Of a stretch of 34,593 bases of DNA, positions 1-7,787 are shown one piece after another. The position numbers and the translations under genes are program-made. Under the pieces are notes generated by a model. It did not search any database. It saw only the letters and a list, made by a program, of their open reading frames with translations, and was not told the DNA's origin. The stretch is from Christensenella sp. UBA7703 (lineage in GTDB: Bacteria; Bacillota; Clostridia; Christensenellales; CAG-138), in the NCBI GenBank assembly GCA_002482505.1, contig DLGD01000025.1, positions 1 through 34,593 of the forward strand. Reading direction: 5' to 3'. Position 1 is the first letter of the stretch; each line of letters begins with the position of its first letter.

Positions 1-344
1 CCATACGGGCGATTGCCTTGATAGCCTTCGCCAGCGGGTTTGTCGCCGTAGTCACGTTTGCCCTGATAGCCGCCGCCCTGCGGACGATCGCCATAGGGTT
101 TTTTGCCCTGATAACCCGTACCAGCGGGCTTGTCGCCATAGGAACGATTCCCCTGATAGCCTTCGCCCTGCGGACGATCACCATAGGTCTTCTTGCCCTG
201 ATACCCGCTTTCGGTCTTCTGACCATAGGGCTTGCTGCCCTGATAGCCGCCGGATTTCGGATATCCGCCCTTTTTCTCGCCGGAGCGGGGATAAGAGCCT
301 TTATTTTGGCCACCCTGGCCGGAGCCGTACTGTTTTTGCGGCAT
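1..344 (-). CDS. rlmB: N-terminal part of a Gly/Tyr/Lys-rich repeat protein, probably 23S rRNA methyltransferase RlmB (cut by window edge)
   Basis: The reading frame opens with ATG at 344, preceded by GAGGAAA about ten bases upstream, and runs off the left edge. The 114 visible residues are low-complexity and basic. After a start rich in G, Q, K and S comes a 15-residue unit of the form GYQGxxxYGDxPxGx, repeated about five times, in which the DRPQG and DKPAG variants alternate. No catalytic domain is visible. The RlmB assignment rests on synteny: in many Bacillota the gene after Mini-RNase III (mrnC) is rlmB, which methylates G2251 of 23S rRNA, and here the gene follows mrnC by 51 bases on the same strand. 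A disordered, basic N-terminal extension would fit an RNA-binding role, but that is inference. It could instead be an unrelated RNA-binding protein. Confidence 0.55.
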   Translation of the reverse strand, partial: MPQKQYGSGQGGQNKGSYPRSGEKKGGYPKSGGYQGSKPYGQKTESGYQGKKTYGDRPQGEGYQGNRSYGDKPAGTGYQGKKPYGDRPQGGGYQGKRDYGDKPAGEGYQGNRPY

Positions 345-395
345 GGAATGATTTCCTCGATTCAATATTAAAATAGTAATGGGGTTGGATGGCTG

Positions 396-830
396 TTATT
401 GCTCCGGCTTCGCTTCCGGTAGAAAATAGTACGTCATCAGCTCGTTGAGTCGCTCGTCAGCGCCGCTTAAAAACAGCCAGCCGACCATTGCCTCGAGCCC
501 TGTCGCCGCGTGGTAGTCCGCGGCGGAGGCGTTTTTCGGCATGGTGCCGCTGTGGGCATTGCGCCCGCGGCGGAAGACCGCGGCTTCATCCTCCGTCAGA
601 TGGGGTTCCATCCTGCGGTAGGCTGCGGCTTGCCCCGCTGCACAGACAAATTTGCTTGCAGCGAGGTGCAGTTCGTGCGGGGTGCGCGCGAACTGGTCGT
701 TGAGGTAGATGCGCGCGTAGAGATCGCAAACGGTGTCGCCGATTAGCGCAAGCGCCAGCGGAGCAAGCTGCCGCGGGTTTGCGCAGGCTTGTGCCTGTGT
801 TGCGCGCCTTATTTCATCAATCATGGCCAT
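396..830 (-). CDS. mrnC: Mini-ribonuclease III
   Basis: A 144-residue protein made of a single RNase III catalytic domain with no double-stranded RNA-binding domain, which is the hallmark of Mini-III. Family knowledge: this enzyme trims the ends of 23S rRNA precursor in Bacillota. Visible motifs are the IGDTVCDLY segment with acidic Asp32, the family-typical RGRNAHSGTMPKN stretch around residues 88-100, and TGLEAMVGWLF with Glu113, matching the metal-binding acidic positions. The start is uncertain: ATG at 830 or ATG at 824. The frame stays open a little farther upstream, to ATT at 836, but without support. No Shine-Dalgarno sequence precedes any candidate. It is probably co-transcribed with the repeat protein downstream; cysS, its usual upstream neighbour, is absent. 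Confidence 0.9.
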   Translation of the reverse strand: MAMIDEIRRATQAQACANPRQLAPLALALIGDTVCDLYARIYLNDQFARTPHELHLAASKFVCAAGQAAAYRRMEPHLTEDEAAVFRRGRNAHSGTMPKNASAADYHAATGLEAMVGWLFLSGADERLNELMTYYFLPEAKPEQ

Positions 831-838
831 ACACAATT

Positions 839-867
839 ATTTTATCTGTTTGTAAAAAACAAAGCAA
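839..867 (-). promoter_or_regulatory. Candidate promoter of mrnC
   Basis: On the minus strand TTGCTT (862-867) and TAAAAT (839-844) are separated by 17 bases. The -10 box ends only eight bases before the ATG at 830, so a transcript from it would have almost no 5' leader. Confidence 0.4.
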
Positions 868-929
868 GTAATATCGGATCAACGGGGCTTCTTGCGGCAA
901 AGATTATCAAACAATCAATCATCTTTTAC

Positions 930-958
930 TTGACAACCACGTGAAGAGTGGTTAGAAT
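930..958 (+). promoter_or_regulatory. Sigma-A promoter of the leuA T-box leader
   Basis: A perfect -35 box TTGACA (930-935), a 17-base spacer and TAGAAT (953-958). Transcription should start near 965, at the beginning of the T-box leader. Confidence 0.85.
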
Positions 959-964
959 AGCAAA

Positions 965-1243
965 CAATATATGATTTAAAAGCTGTGAAGGGAACAAGAC
1001 GTGGCCTCTTCCGCTCAGAGAGCCGGTGGTTTGGTGCGAACCGGTGCGGCAGTCCATGTGTATGGCTCATCCCGGAGCTGTTCGTCTGAACGATCTCGTT
1101 AGGGCGAAACGACTGACCTCGTTAACGGTTCCGGCCTTGATGGAGGCGAATGAGGGCTATTCGGGCAACCGAAGGCTAAACCAGGGTGGTACCGCGTAGA
1201 CTACGCCCCTGACCAACACGATTTGGTCGGGGGCTTTTGTTTT
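965..1243 (+). promoter_or_regulatory. T-box riboswitch, leucine specificity (CUC specifier)
   Basis: The T-box core AGGGTGGTACCGCG lies at 1183-1196. Upstream, Stem I can be folded: GGGA and ACGTGG on the 5' side pair with CCATGT and TCCC on the 3' side, topped by an arm with the usual AG bulge and GGTG loop (1017-1049). The internal loop on the 3' side contains CTC at 1066-1068 followed by A, which reads as a leucine specifier with the conserved purine after it. The discriminator-pairing base in TGGT (1187-1190) is T, which matches the A discriminator of tRNA-Leu. Uncharged tRNA-Leu should stabilise the antiterminator and allow leuA transcription. The specifier was assigned by hand folding. 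Confidence 0.93.
1206..1243 (+). terminator. T-box intrinsic terminator
   Basis: A GC-rich stem (CCCC-T-GACCAA paired with TTGGTC-GGGG, 1206-1233) is followed by a T-rich stretch. It competes with the antiterminator formed by the T-box core just upstream. Confidence 0.88.
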
Positions 1244-1283
1244 GTCCTCTGACCGCCAAGCAGAAGAGGAGGAGTTTTTCATC

Positions 1284-2975
1284 ATGCACCCTTCGTTTGA
1301 AAAGTACATTCCATTTGTACCGATCCAGATGCAAACGCGTACCTGGCCCGACCGTCAGATCACCCAGGCACCCGTCTGGTGCTCCGTTGACTTGCGGGAC
1401 GGCAATCAGGCGCTGGTCGATCCCATGAACGTGGAAGAGAAGCTCCGTCTTTTCCATACGCTTGTGGACATCGGGCTCAAGGAGATCGAGGTTGGATTTC
1501 CCTCTGCCTCCGAAACGGAATTTTCGTTTCTCCGCACGCTGATTGAAGGTGGGCATATCCCAAACGACGTGACGATTCAGGTGCTGGTGCAGGCGCGCGC
1601 ACACCTGATCCAGCGCACGTTTGAGGCGATTGCCGGCGCGAAAAACGTGATTTTGCACTTCTACAACTCCACCTCGACGCTCCAGCGCAAGGTCGTCTTC
1701 CGCATGGAGATGGACGGCATTGTGAAAATTGCGGTAGAAGCGGCGCAATTGATCCGCAGGCTCTCCGCGCCTGTCATCGCCTCCGGCATGAACCTGAGAT
1801 ACGAGTATTCGCCGGAGTCGTTCATGGGTACGGAGATGGACAATGCGGTGCATATCTGCCGGCGCGTGATGGAGGAGCTCCACGCAACGCCGGAACAGCC
1901 GGTGATCCTGAATCTTCCGTCCACGGTTGAAAACTGCATGCCCAACTATTTTGCCGACGAGATCGAGTATTTCATCGCAAACCTACCCAATCGAGAGTGC
2001 GCGATCATCTCGCTCCATCCGCATAACGACCGCGGCTGCGGCGTGGCGACGGCGGAGCTCGGCCTGCTCGCGGGGGCGGATCGCGTGGAGGGTACGCTCT
2101 TTGGCAACGGCGAACGCACGGGAAACGTGGATCTTGTGACCCTCGCGATGAACCTCTATACCCAGCGCGTCGACCCGAAACTGGATTTTTCGGATATCAA
2201 CAAGATCAAGGAAGTCTATGAGAGTGTCACCAAGATGAGGATCGGCGAGCGTCAGCCGTATGCGGGCGAGCTCGTGTTCACCGCGTTCTCCGGCTCGCAT
2301 CAGGACGCGATCAACAAGGGCTTTCATTACATGCAGGAGACCCGGACGGATTTCTGGGAGGTGCCGTATCTGCCGATCGATCCCGCGGACGTCGGGCGGC
2401 AATATGAGCCGATCATCCGCATCAACAGCCAGTCCGGCAAGGGCGGAGCTGCGTTCATCATGCAGCAGAACTTTGACTTTGACCTGCCCAAAGCGATGCA
2501 TCCGGAGTTTGGCTCGGTGGTGCAGAAGGAGACCGACCGCGTGGGCAAAGAGCTCAAGCCGGAGCGTATCTTTGAACTCTTCACAGCGGAGTATGTCGAT
2601 CTCGCTATGCCGTATCGCCTCGTGAAGCACGCGTTCTCCGAGACCACAGATGCGGAGGGCAATTCGCACGTGACGTTCTCCGGCACGCTGGCGCATAAAG
2701 AGACGTTCTTTGACGTGGTTGGCGAGGGCAACGGCCCGATCGACGCGTTTTTCAACGCGATCCGCGGGCAGAAGATGGACAAGTTTACATTTGTGGACTA
2801 CAAGGAGCACGCAATCCGCAGCGGCTCGGACTCCAAAGCCGTGGCGTATATCCATCTGCGTGCGATGAACGGAAAAGACGTTTTCGGCGTGGGTATTTCG
2901 CATAACATCAGCCTCGCACCGCTGCGCGGCATTCTCTCCGCGATCAACCGCGCAAAGCGGCTGGAGATCATCTAG
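1284..2975 (+). CDS. leuA: 2-isopropylmalate synthase, yeast-type (LeuA type 2)
   Basis: A 563-residue enzyme that condenses 2-oxoisovalerate with acetyl-CoA, the first committed step of leucine synthesis. The HMGL-type TIM barrel shows VDLRDGNQ near residues 35-42 with metal-binding Asp36, then HPHNDRGCG and GNGERTGN motifs. The last roughly 130 residues fit the LeuA regulatory dimer domain. Its length and its start (HPSFEKYIPF) match the long fungal/actinobacterial-like subfamily rather than the short LeuA. The ATG at 1284 was chosen because GAGGAGGAG lies nine bases before it; a TTG at 1242 in the same frame lies inside the T-box terminator. It stands alone, without leuBCD or ilv genes, and is controlled by the leucine T-box. 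Confidence 0.95.
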   Translation: MHPSFEKYIPFVPIQMQTRTWPDRQITQAPVWCSVDLRDGNQALVDPMNVEEKLRLFHTLVDIGLKEIEVGFPSASETEFSFLRTLIEGGHIPNDVTIQVLVQARAHLIQRTFEAIAGAKNVILHFYNSTSTLQRKVVFRMEMDGIVKIAVEAAQLIRRLSAPVIASGMNLRYEYSPESFMGTEMDNAVHICRRVMEELHATPEQPVILNLPSTVENCMPNYFADEIEYFIANLPNRECAIISLHPHNDRGCGVATAELGLLAGADRVEGTLFGNGERTGNVDLVTLAMNLYTQRVDPKLDFSDINKIKEVYESVTKMRIGERQPYAGELVFTAFSGSHQDAINKGFHYMQETRTDFWEVPYLPIDPADVGRQYEPIIRINSQSGKGGAAFIMQQNFDFDLPKAMHPEFGSVVQKETDRVGKELKPERIFELFTAEYVDLAMPYRLVKHAFSETTDAEGNSHVTFSGTLAHKETFFDVVGEGNGPIDAFFNAIRGQKMDKFTFVDYKEHAIRSGSDSKAVAYIHLRAMNGKDVFGVGISHNISLAPLRGILSAINRAKRLEII

Positions 2976-2997
2976 CACACTTCAAACAGCAAAAAAA

Positions 2998-3021
2998 GGC
3001 AGGCCGGGCGGCCTGCCTTTT
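2998..3021. terminator. Terminator after leuA, possibly bidirectional
   Basis: GGCAGGCC (2998-3005) pairs perfectly with GGCCTGCC (3010-3017) around a four-base loop. A T-run follows and an A-run precedes it, so it can act for leuA and for htpG transcription arriving from the other side. Confidence 0.9.
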
Positions 3022-3047
3022 GTGTTATTTATAAACGATTTGGGAGC

Positions 3048-3071
3048 TTGAGGGCGTAGCCCTCAGAAGAA
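3048..3071. repeat. Short palindrome with GAAGAA tail, copy 1
   Basis: TGAGGGC and GCCCTCA flank a three-base loop (3049-3065), then GAAGAA. The same design occurs at 29241-29263. Both copies sit just past the stop codon of a minus-strand gene. Confidence 0.5.
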
Positions 3072-3078
3072 TACCCTT

Positions 3079-4959
3079 TTACACCATCAATTCACAAATA
3101 GAATTGGAGAAGGACACCGGGTCTTCGATGGGCAACCCTTCAATGAGCAGCGCCTGATCGTAGAGCAGGTTGGCATATTTGCCTACGCGCGCGTCGTCCG
3201 TGCCGAGCTTGGCCAGCACCGTGAACACCGGATGCGCGGGGTTGATCTCCAGCACGCGCTCCGCCTTCACCGTCCCGTCGGAAACCGGCATACTGGAAAG
3301 CACCTTTTCCATCTCGATGGAGAGCGGGCCGTCGCTGGTTAGGCACACGGGCGAGCTCTTGAGCCGGTCGCTGAGGCGAACGTCCTTGACCTTGCCACTC
3401 AGCGCGGTCTTGAGCGCAGCCAGGATATCCTTGTTCTCCTCCTGCGCGCGTTCCTGCGCCCGCTTTTCCTCATCCGAAACGAGATTGAGGTCGGCATCGG
3501 AGACGGACTTGAACGTTTTCTCCAGATACGTGCCGAGCATGCGCACGGCAAATTCGTCCACATCGTCCGTCATGCAGAGGATGTCATAGCCCTGATCGCG
3601 CACGCGCTCGGTCTGCGGGAGCTTCATCGCGCGTTCCACCGTCTCGGCCGAGACATAGTAGATATGTTTCTGGTCTTCCTTCATTGCCTCGACGTATTCT
3701 TTCAGCGAGACGAGCTTGTTTTCGGCCGCGCTGTGATAGAGCACGAGGTCGGAGAGGAAATCTTTATTCATGCCGTAGTCGCTGTAGAGGCCGTATTTGA
3801 TCGGCAGCTTGAAGCTCTTGTAGAACGACTCGTATTTTTCGCGGTCGTTGTCCATGAGTTTTTTGAGCTCGGTCTTGATCCGCTTCTTGAGTGTGACTGC
3901 GATGGTTTTTAGCTGGCGGTCGTGCTGCAAGAGTTCACGTGAGATGTTCAGCGAAAGATCGCTGGAATCCACCAAGCCGCTGACGAAGCCGAAATAGTCC
4001 GGCAGCAGATCCGCGCATTTCTCCATGATCAGCACGCCGCTGGAGTAGAGCTGTAAGCCGCGCTGATACTCCTTGGCATAGAAGTCAAACGGCGGATTTT
4101 TCGGAATATAGAGCAGCGCGTCGTAACTGACCACGCCCTCGCCGCTGAAATGGATGGTCAGCAGCGGGTCTTCATAGTCGTGGAACTTGCTCTTGTAAAA
4201 CTCGTTATAGTCTGCTTCTTTGAGCTCGCTCTTGGGTTTTTTCCAGAGCGGAATCTGGCTGTTGAGCGTTTCGTCCTCGGTGACGCTCTCCGTGTCCTTT
4301 GGGTCGCCGTTCTTCGGGCGTGTGTGGGTGTGCTCCATGCGGATCGGATAGCGGATATAGTCCGAATACTGCTTGACGAGCTGCGAGATGGTGTAAAACT
4401 CCAGGAAACGGTCATATTGCTCGTCGTCGGTGTTGGGTTTGATCTTGAGGGTGATAATGGTGCCGCACTCCGGCTTTTCCGCCTTGGTGAGGGTATAGCC
4501 TTCGCGCCCTTCGCTCTCCCAGAGCCAGGCTTCTTCGCTGCCATAGGCGCGGGAAAGCACCTGCACGTCGTCCGCGACCATGAAGGAGGAATAGAACCCG
4601 ACGCCGAACTGACCGATGATATCCACCGCGTCGCCCGTGTCGTGCTCTTTTTTGAAGGCGAGCGTGCCGCTCTTGGCGATGGTGCCGAGGTTTTCGTCCA
4701 GCTCGTCCTTCGTCATGCCGATGCCGTTGTCCGTGATGGTCAGGGTTCGCTTGTCCTTGTCCGCTGTGATGCGGATTTCGAAATCCTCGCGGCTTTTGCC
4801 GACCTTGTCGTCCGTCAGCGAGAGGAAATAGAGCTTATCCATCGCGTCGCTGGCGTTGCTGATGAGCTCACGCAGAAAGATCTCTTTGTGCGTGTAGATG
4901 CTGTCGATCATCAGGTCGAGAATGCGCCGCGATTCCGCCTTGAATTGTTTTTTTGCCAT
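3079..4959 (-). CDS. htpG: Molecular chaperone HtpG (Hsp90 family)
   Basis: A 626-residue cytosolic ATP-dependent chaperone, the usual bacterial Hsp90 length. The N-terminal GHKL ATPase domain shows ELISNASDAMDK, DNGIGMT and GQFGVGFYSSFMV motifs. The middle domain has the SGVLIMEKCADLLPDYFGFVSGLVDSSDLSLNISRE-type region, and the C-terminal dimerisation domain is complete. The ATG at 4959 is preceded by CGGAGGCGC. The gene is monocistronic, with its own promoter and a perfect CIRCE operator immediately upstream, so HrcA control is expected. No hrcA, groESL or dnaK is present in the window. Confidence 0.96.
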   Translation of the reverse strand: MAKKQFKAESRRILDLMIDSIYTHKEIFLRELISNASDAMDKLYFLSLTDDKVGKSREDFEIRITADKDKRTLTITDNGIGMTKDELDENLGTIAKSGTLAFKKEHDTGDAVDIIGQFGVGFYSSFMVADDVQVLSRAYGSEEAWLWESEGREGYTLTKAEKPECGTIITLKIKPNTDDEQYDRFLEFYTISQLVKQYSDYIRYPIRMEHTHTRPKNGDPKDTESVTEDETLNSQIPLWKKPKSELKEADYNEFYKSKFHDYEDPLLTIHFSGEGVVSYDALLYIPKNPPFDFYAKEYQRGLQLYSSGVLIMEKCADLLPDYFGFVSGLVDSSDLSLNISRELLQHDRQLKTIAVTLKKRIKTELKKLMDNDREKYESFYKSFKLPIKYGLYSDYGMNKDFLSDLVLYHSAAENKLVSLKEYVEAMKEDQKHIYYVSAETVERAMKLPQTERVRDQGYDILCMTDDVDEFAVRMLGTYLEKTFKSVSDADLNLVSDEEKRAQERAQEENKDILAALKTALSGKVKDVRLSDRLKSSPVCLTSDGPLSIEMEKVLSSMPVSDGTVKAERVLEINPAHPVFTVLAKLGTDDARVGKYANLLYDQALLIEGLPIEDPVSFSNSICELMV

Positions 4960-4995
4960 GAAAAGTGCGCCTCCGTTATGAAATGCAAATTCTTT

Positions 4996-5022
4996 TTAGC
5001 ACTCAATAACATCGAGTGCTAA
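4996..5022 (-). promoter_or_regulatory. CIRCE operator (HrcA binding site) of htpG
   Basis: A perfect TTAGCACTC-N9-GAGTGCTAA inverted repeat. It begins four bases after the -10 box, overlapping the expected transcription start, the usual position for HrcA repression. Confidence 0.95.
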
Positions 5023-5025
5023 TCT

Positions 5026-5054
5026 AGCATACTACGCTATGGGACTGTTTTCAA
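5026..5054 (-). promoter_or_regulatory. Sigma-A promoter of htpG
   Basis: TTGAAA (5049-5054) and TATGCT (5026-5031) on the minus strand with a 17-base spacer, directly upstream of the CIRCE operator. Confidence 0.75.
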
Positions 5055-5108
5055 GCGCGCGCGTGTGCTTCCACAATATTTTCACAATCTTGCAGGAAGA
5101 AGCCGGAC

Positions 5109-5139
5109 AAAAAAATAGACGGAGGGTTACTCCGTCTAT
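5109..5139 (-). terminator. Terminator after ftsH
   Basis: On the minus strand ATAGACGGAG and CTCCGTCTAT (5115-5139) form a perfect ten-pair stem around a five-base loop, followed by a run of T. Confidence 0.92.
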
Positions 5140-5154
5140 CAGAATACGTTCGCT

Positions 5155-7011
5155 TTACGCGATCGCCGGTACAGCAGCTTCCGGAGAAACCTCTTTCAGC
5201 AGATGCATGAACTCCTCACCCGTGATGGTTTCACGCTCGAGGAGGTGCGCCGCGAGCTTATGCAGCGCGGTCTCGTTCTCTTTGAGAATCTGTTTTGCCC
5301 GCTGGTGTGCGCGGTCGACAATCGCGATGACTTCCGCGTCCACACGCGCCGCTGTATCCGAAGAACAGGTCATGGCGCTATCCTGGCTCAGATACGGGTT
5401 GTTCTGGCATTCCAACGCAACCATACCGAACTCATCACTCATGCCGTAGCGAACAACCATTGCCCGCGCAATCCGCGTCGCCTGTTCAATGTCGTTGCTT
5501 GCTCCCGTGGTGATGGTACCAAAGACGACTTCTTCCGCGGCTCTGCCGCCGGTGAGGGTGGCGATTTTGTTCTCCGCCTCCTCTTTGGTCATCAGGTAAT
5601 GTTCGCTTTCGTCCACCTGCATGGTATAGCCCAAGGCTCCGCTTGTGCGCGGCACGATGGTAATTTTATGAACAGGTGCGCTCTCTGTTTGCTTTGCCGC
5701 AACCAGCGCATGACCGATCTCGTGATAGGCTACAATGCGCTTTTCTTTCGGTGAGATGACGGCGTTCTTGCGCGCATAGCCCGCGATGACAACCTCTACA
5801 CTCTCCTCAAGATCTTCCTGTACGACGATGTCCCGCTTCATACGGACCGCGCGGAGGGCAGCCTCGTTGATGATGTTGGCAAGGTCTGCGCCGGAGGCGC
5901 CGCTGGTCGCGCGGGCGATGGCTTCAAAATCCACTGATTCATCGATTTTTACGCCACGCGCATGCACCTGCAGAATGTCGGTTCTGCCTTTGAGGTCCGG
6001 CAGCTCAACGTGGATGCGGCGGTCGAAGCGACCGGGGCGCAGCAGCGCGGGGTCGAGTGAATCCGGGCGGTTGGTTGCGGCGAGGATGACCACGCCCTTG
6101 CGTGCGTCAAAGCCGTCCATCTCGGTGAGCAACTGGTTCAGGGTCTGCTCCCGTTCGTCGTTGCCGCCGAGGGCGAGGTCGCGTTTTTTGCCAATGGTGT
6201 CGATTTCGTCGATGAATACGATGCAAGGGGCTTTCTGCTCCGCCTGGGAAAAGAGGTCGCGCACCTTTGCCGCGCCCATGCCGACGAACATCTCGACAAA
6301 TGCGGAGCCGGAGATGCTGAAAAACGGCACATTTGCCTCGCCGGCAACGGCTTTCGCCATGAGCGTTTTGCCCGTGCCCGGAGGGCCGACGAGCAGCGCG
6401 CCTTTGGGCAGCTTTGCGCCGATTTCGGCATAACGTTCGGGGTTGTGTAGAAAGTCGACAATCTCCAGCAGCGCTTCCTTCGCCTCGTCCTGCCCTGCGA
6501 CATCGCCGAATGTCTTGCCGGTCTGCGCTTCCACATAAATTTTTGCGTTGGCTTTGCCAAAGGCAAGTGCGTTGCCGATGCCGCCGGGCATGCCGTTTTG
6601 CATGCGCTTCATCAAAAACTGTCCGAGGCCGACGAAGATTAAGATCGGCAGCATCCAGCTGATTAGAAAACTCATCAGCGGGCTTGTCTGCGTCGGGATG
6701 CTTGCGGTGAATTTCACACCTGCTTTATCAAGCCGGTCAACCAGAGAATCATCCGGCCAGATGCCGGTTTTATAGTAGAGCGTCTTGTCGCCTTCCACGC
6801 TGGTGAAGGTGATCGTCTGCGTCGTCTCGTCACGGGAAACTTCGTTGACCTTGCCCTTGTCCACCATGGAGAGAAACTCGTTGTAGCCAACCTCTTTTAC
6901 CTCGTTTTGCAGCAGCGAGGGGAATACAAACGCGTTGAGCAGCAGCAGCGCTATCATCGCGATGACGGCGTAGTAGTAGAGCGGTTTTTTGGATGGTGTA
7001 TGTTCTGTCAT
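5155..7011 (-). CDS. ftsH: ATP-dependent zinc metalloprotease FtsH
   Basis: A 618-residue membrane-bound AAA+ protease that degrades misfolded membrane proteins and short-lived regulators. Two N-terminal membrane segments (about residues 12-30 and 111-134) flank an extracytoplasmic loop. Then come the AAA+ domain with Walker A GPPGTGKT (209-216), Walker B IVFIDEID (264-271) and arginine-finger region (ATNRPDSLDPALLRPGRFDR), and the protease domain with HEIGH (430-434) as zinc-binding catalytic motif and NDIEQAT carrying the third ligand. It lies 82 bases downstream of the TetR gene on the same strand. It is not next to tilS or hpt, its common neighbours. The ribosome site before ATG 7011 is weak. 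Confidence 0.96.
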   Translation of the reverse strand: MTEHTPSKKPLYYYAVIAMIALLLLNAFVFPSLLQNEVKEVGYNEFLSMVDKGKVNEVSRDETTQTITFTSVEGDKTLYYKTGIWPDDSLVDRLDKAGVKFTASIPTQTSPLMSFLISWMLPILIFVGLGQFLMKRMQNGMPGGIGNALAFGKANAKIYVEAQTGKTFGDVAGQDEAKEALLEIVDFLHNPERYAEIGAKLPKGALLVGPPGTGKTLMAKAVAGEANVPFFSISGSAFVEMFVGMGAAKVRDLFSQAEQKAPCIVFIDEIDTIGKKRDLALGGNDEREQTLNQLLTEMDGFDARKGVVILAATNRPDSLDPALLRPGRFDRRIHVELPDLKGRTDILQVHARGVKIDESVDFEAIARATSGASGADLANIINEAALRAVRMKRDIVVQEDLEESVEVVIAGYARKNAVISPKEKRIVAYHEIGHALVAAKQTESAPVHKITIVPRTSGALGYTMQVDESEHYLMTKEEAENKIATLTGGRAAEEVVFGTITTGASNDIEQATRIARAMVVRYGMSDEFGMVALECQNNPYLSQDSAMTCSSDTAARVDAEVIAIVDRAHQRAKQILKENETALHKLAAHLLERETITGEEFMHLLKEVSPEAAVPAIA

Positions 7012-7093
7012 TTTGTTTTCTTTCTTAATAGAGGATTCATTCGATTATCCTGTTTTGTCCGCCGTAAGCGCTCAAACAAGGCGGAGACGCATC

Positions 7094-7660
7094 TTAGCGC
7101 CCCATGCCGTAGAGCACAAGCTGCTCCGCCATCGCCGCCATCTGCGCGGGGGTTTCTTTCATATCCCGCGCGAACCATTCGCGGATAATTCCGATAAAAC
7201 CGGAGGCGAGGAAGGAGAAGTAGTAGTCAAACTGTTCGGGGTCTTTTTTTTGCTCCCGCTGCCAGTATTCCAGCACGCGGTCACGGATCATGTCGATGAG
7301 CTTGTTGAAAAACGCCATATCGCCGTTTCCGCCGAGGAAGGCGGAGGAGAGGTCGGCGTTCGCTGCAAAAAACTCGAAGAGCGCAAGCAGAAGCGAAAGA
7401 GGCCTCGCCTCCAGATCTTCCGGAGAATATGTGTTGACAATCTCTTCAAACTCGTCAAACACCTCCTGCTCCACCTGCTCCACCATGTCGTAGATGTCGC
7501 GGTAATGCAGATAGAACGTGCAGCGGTTGATGTCCACGAGTTGCGCAAGCTCGCGCACGGTGATGTCCTTAATCGGTTTTTCGCGCATGAGCTGCGTCAA
7601 TCCTGCGCGGAGTTGCATCCGGGTCTTTCGCACCCGGCGATCCATTTTCTTGTTTTCCAA
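7094..7660 (-). CDS. TetR/AcrR family transcriptional regulator
   Basis: A 188-residue one-domain regulator of about TetR length. The N-terminal helix-turn-helix is clear (IKDITVRELAQLVDINRCTF followed by YLHYRDIYDMVEQVEQE), and the C-terminal part is a helical ligand and dimerisation domain of the DhaS-like/TetR_C type. I place the start at TTG 7660: GGAGG (7670-7674) lies nine bases upstream, whereas the ATG codons at 7690 and 7645 have no correctly spaced ribosome site. The target is unknown. The only co-directional neighbours are ftsH downstream and a RAYT transposase upstream, so it may control itself or distant genes. Confidence 0.88.
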   Translation of the reverse strand: MENKKMDRRVRKTRMQLRAGLTQLMREKPIKDITVRELAQLVDINRCTFYLHYRDIYDMVEQVEQEVFDEFEEIVNTYSPEDLEARPLSLLLALFEFFAANADLSSAFLGGNGDMAFFNKLIDMIRDRVLEYWQREQKKDPEQFDYYFSFLASGFIGIIREWFARDMKETPAQMAAMAEQLVLYGMGR

Positions 7661-7730
7661 GGGAGAAAACCTCCGATCATGTTGATGCATATTTTTAGTA
7701 TTGCTGTCGAGCTTGTAATCACATGTTTGT

Positions 7731-7758
7731 GCGGGCGGATGCTATCCGCCCCTACAGG
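7731..7758 (+). repeat. REP palindrome, copy 1 (right of RAYT stop codon)
   Basis: A 28-base unit containing GGGCGGAT-gct-ATCCGCCC (7733-7751) and ending CCTACAGG. It is the exact reverse complement of 8345-8372. Confidence 0.85.
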
Positions 7759-7787
7759 ACTTGAGCGGCTGCGCGGGTAGAGCGGAA

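Noticed and set aside
1..260. Regular direct repeats suggesting a CRISPR array
   Set aside because: The 45-base period keeps one reading frame, has no unique spacers and translates into a coherent peptide repeat.
18..371. A hydrophobic 117-residue plus-strand frame that looks like a membrane protein
   Set aside because: It is the complement of the Gly/Tyr repeat gene on the minus strand; its repetitive Ala/Ile/Leu content comes from those repeats, and it has no ribosome site.
1983..2978. A 331-codon minus-strand frame opposite leuA
   Set aside because: It is antisense to a complete, conserved gene, with no ribosome site or family resemblance.
4150..5022. A 290-codon plus-strand frame opposite htpG
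   Set aside because: It runs through the CIRCE operator and the htpG promoter, is antisense to conserved sequence and resembles no protein family.
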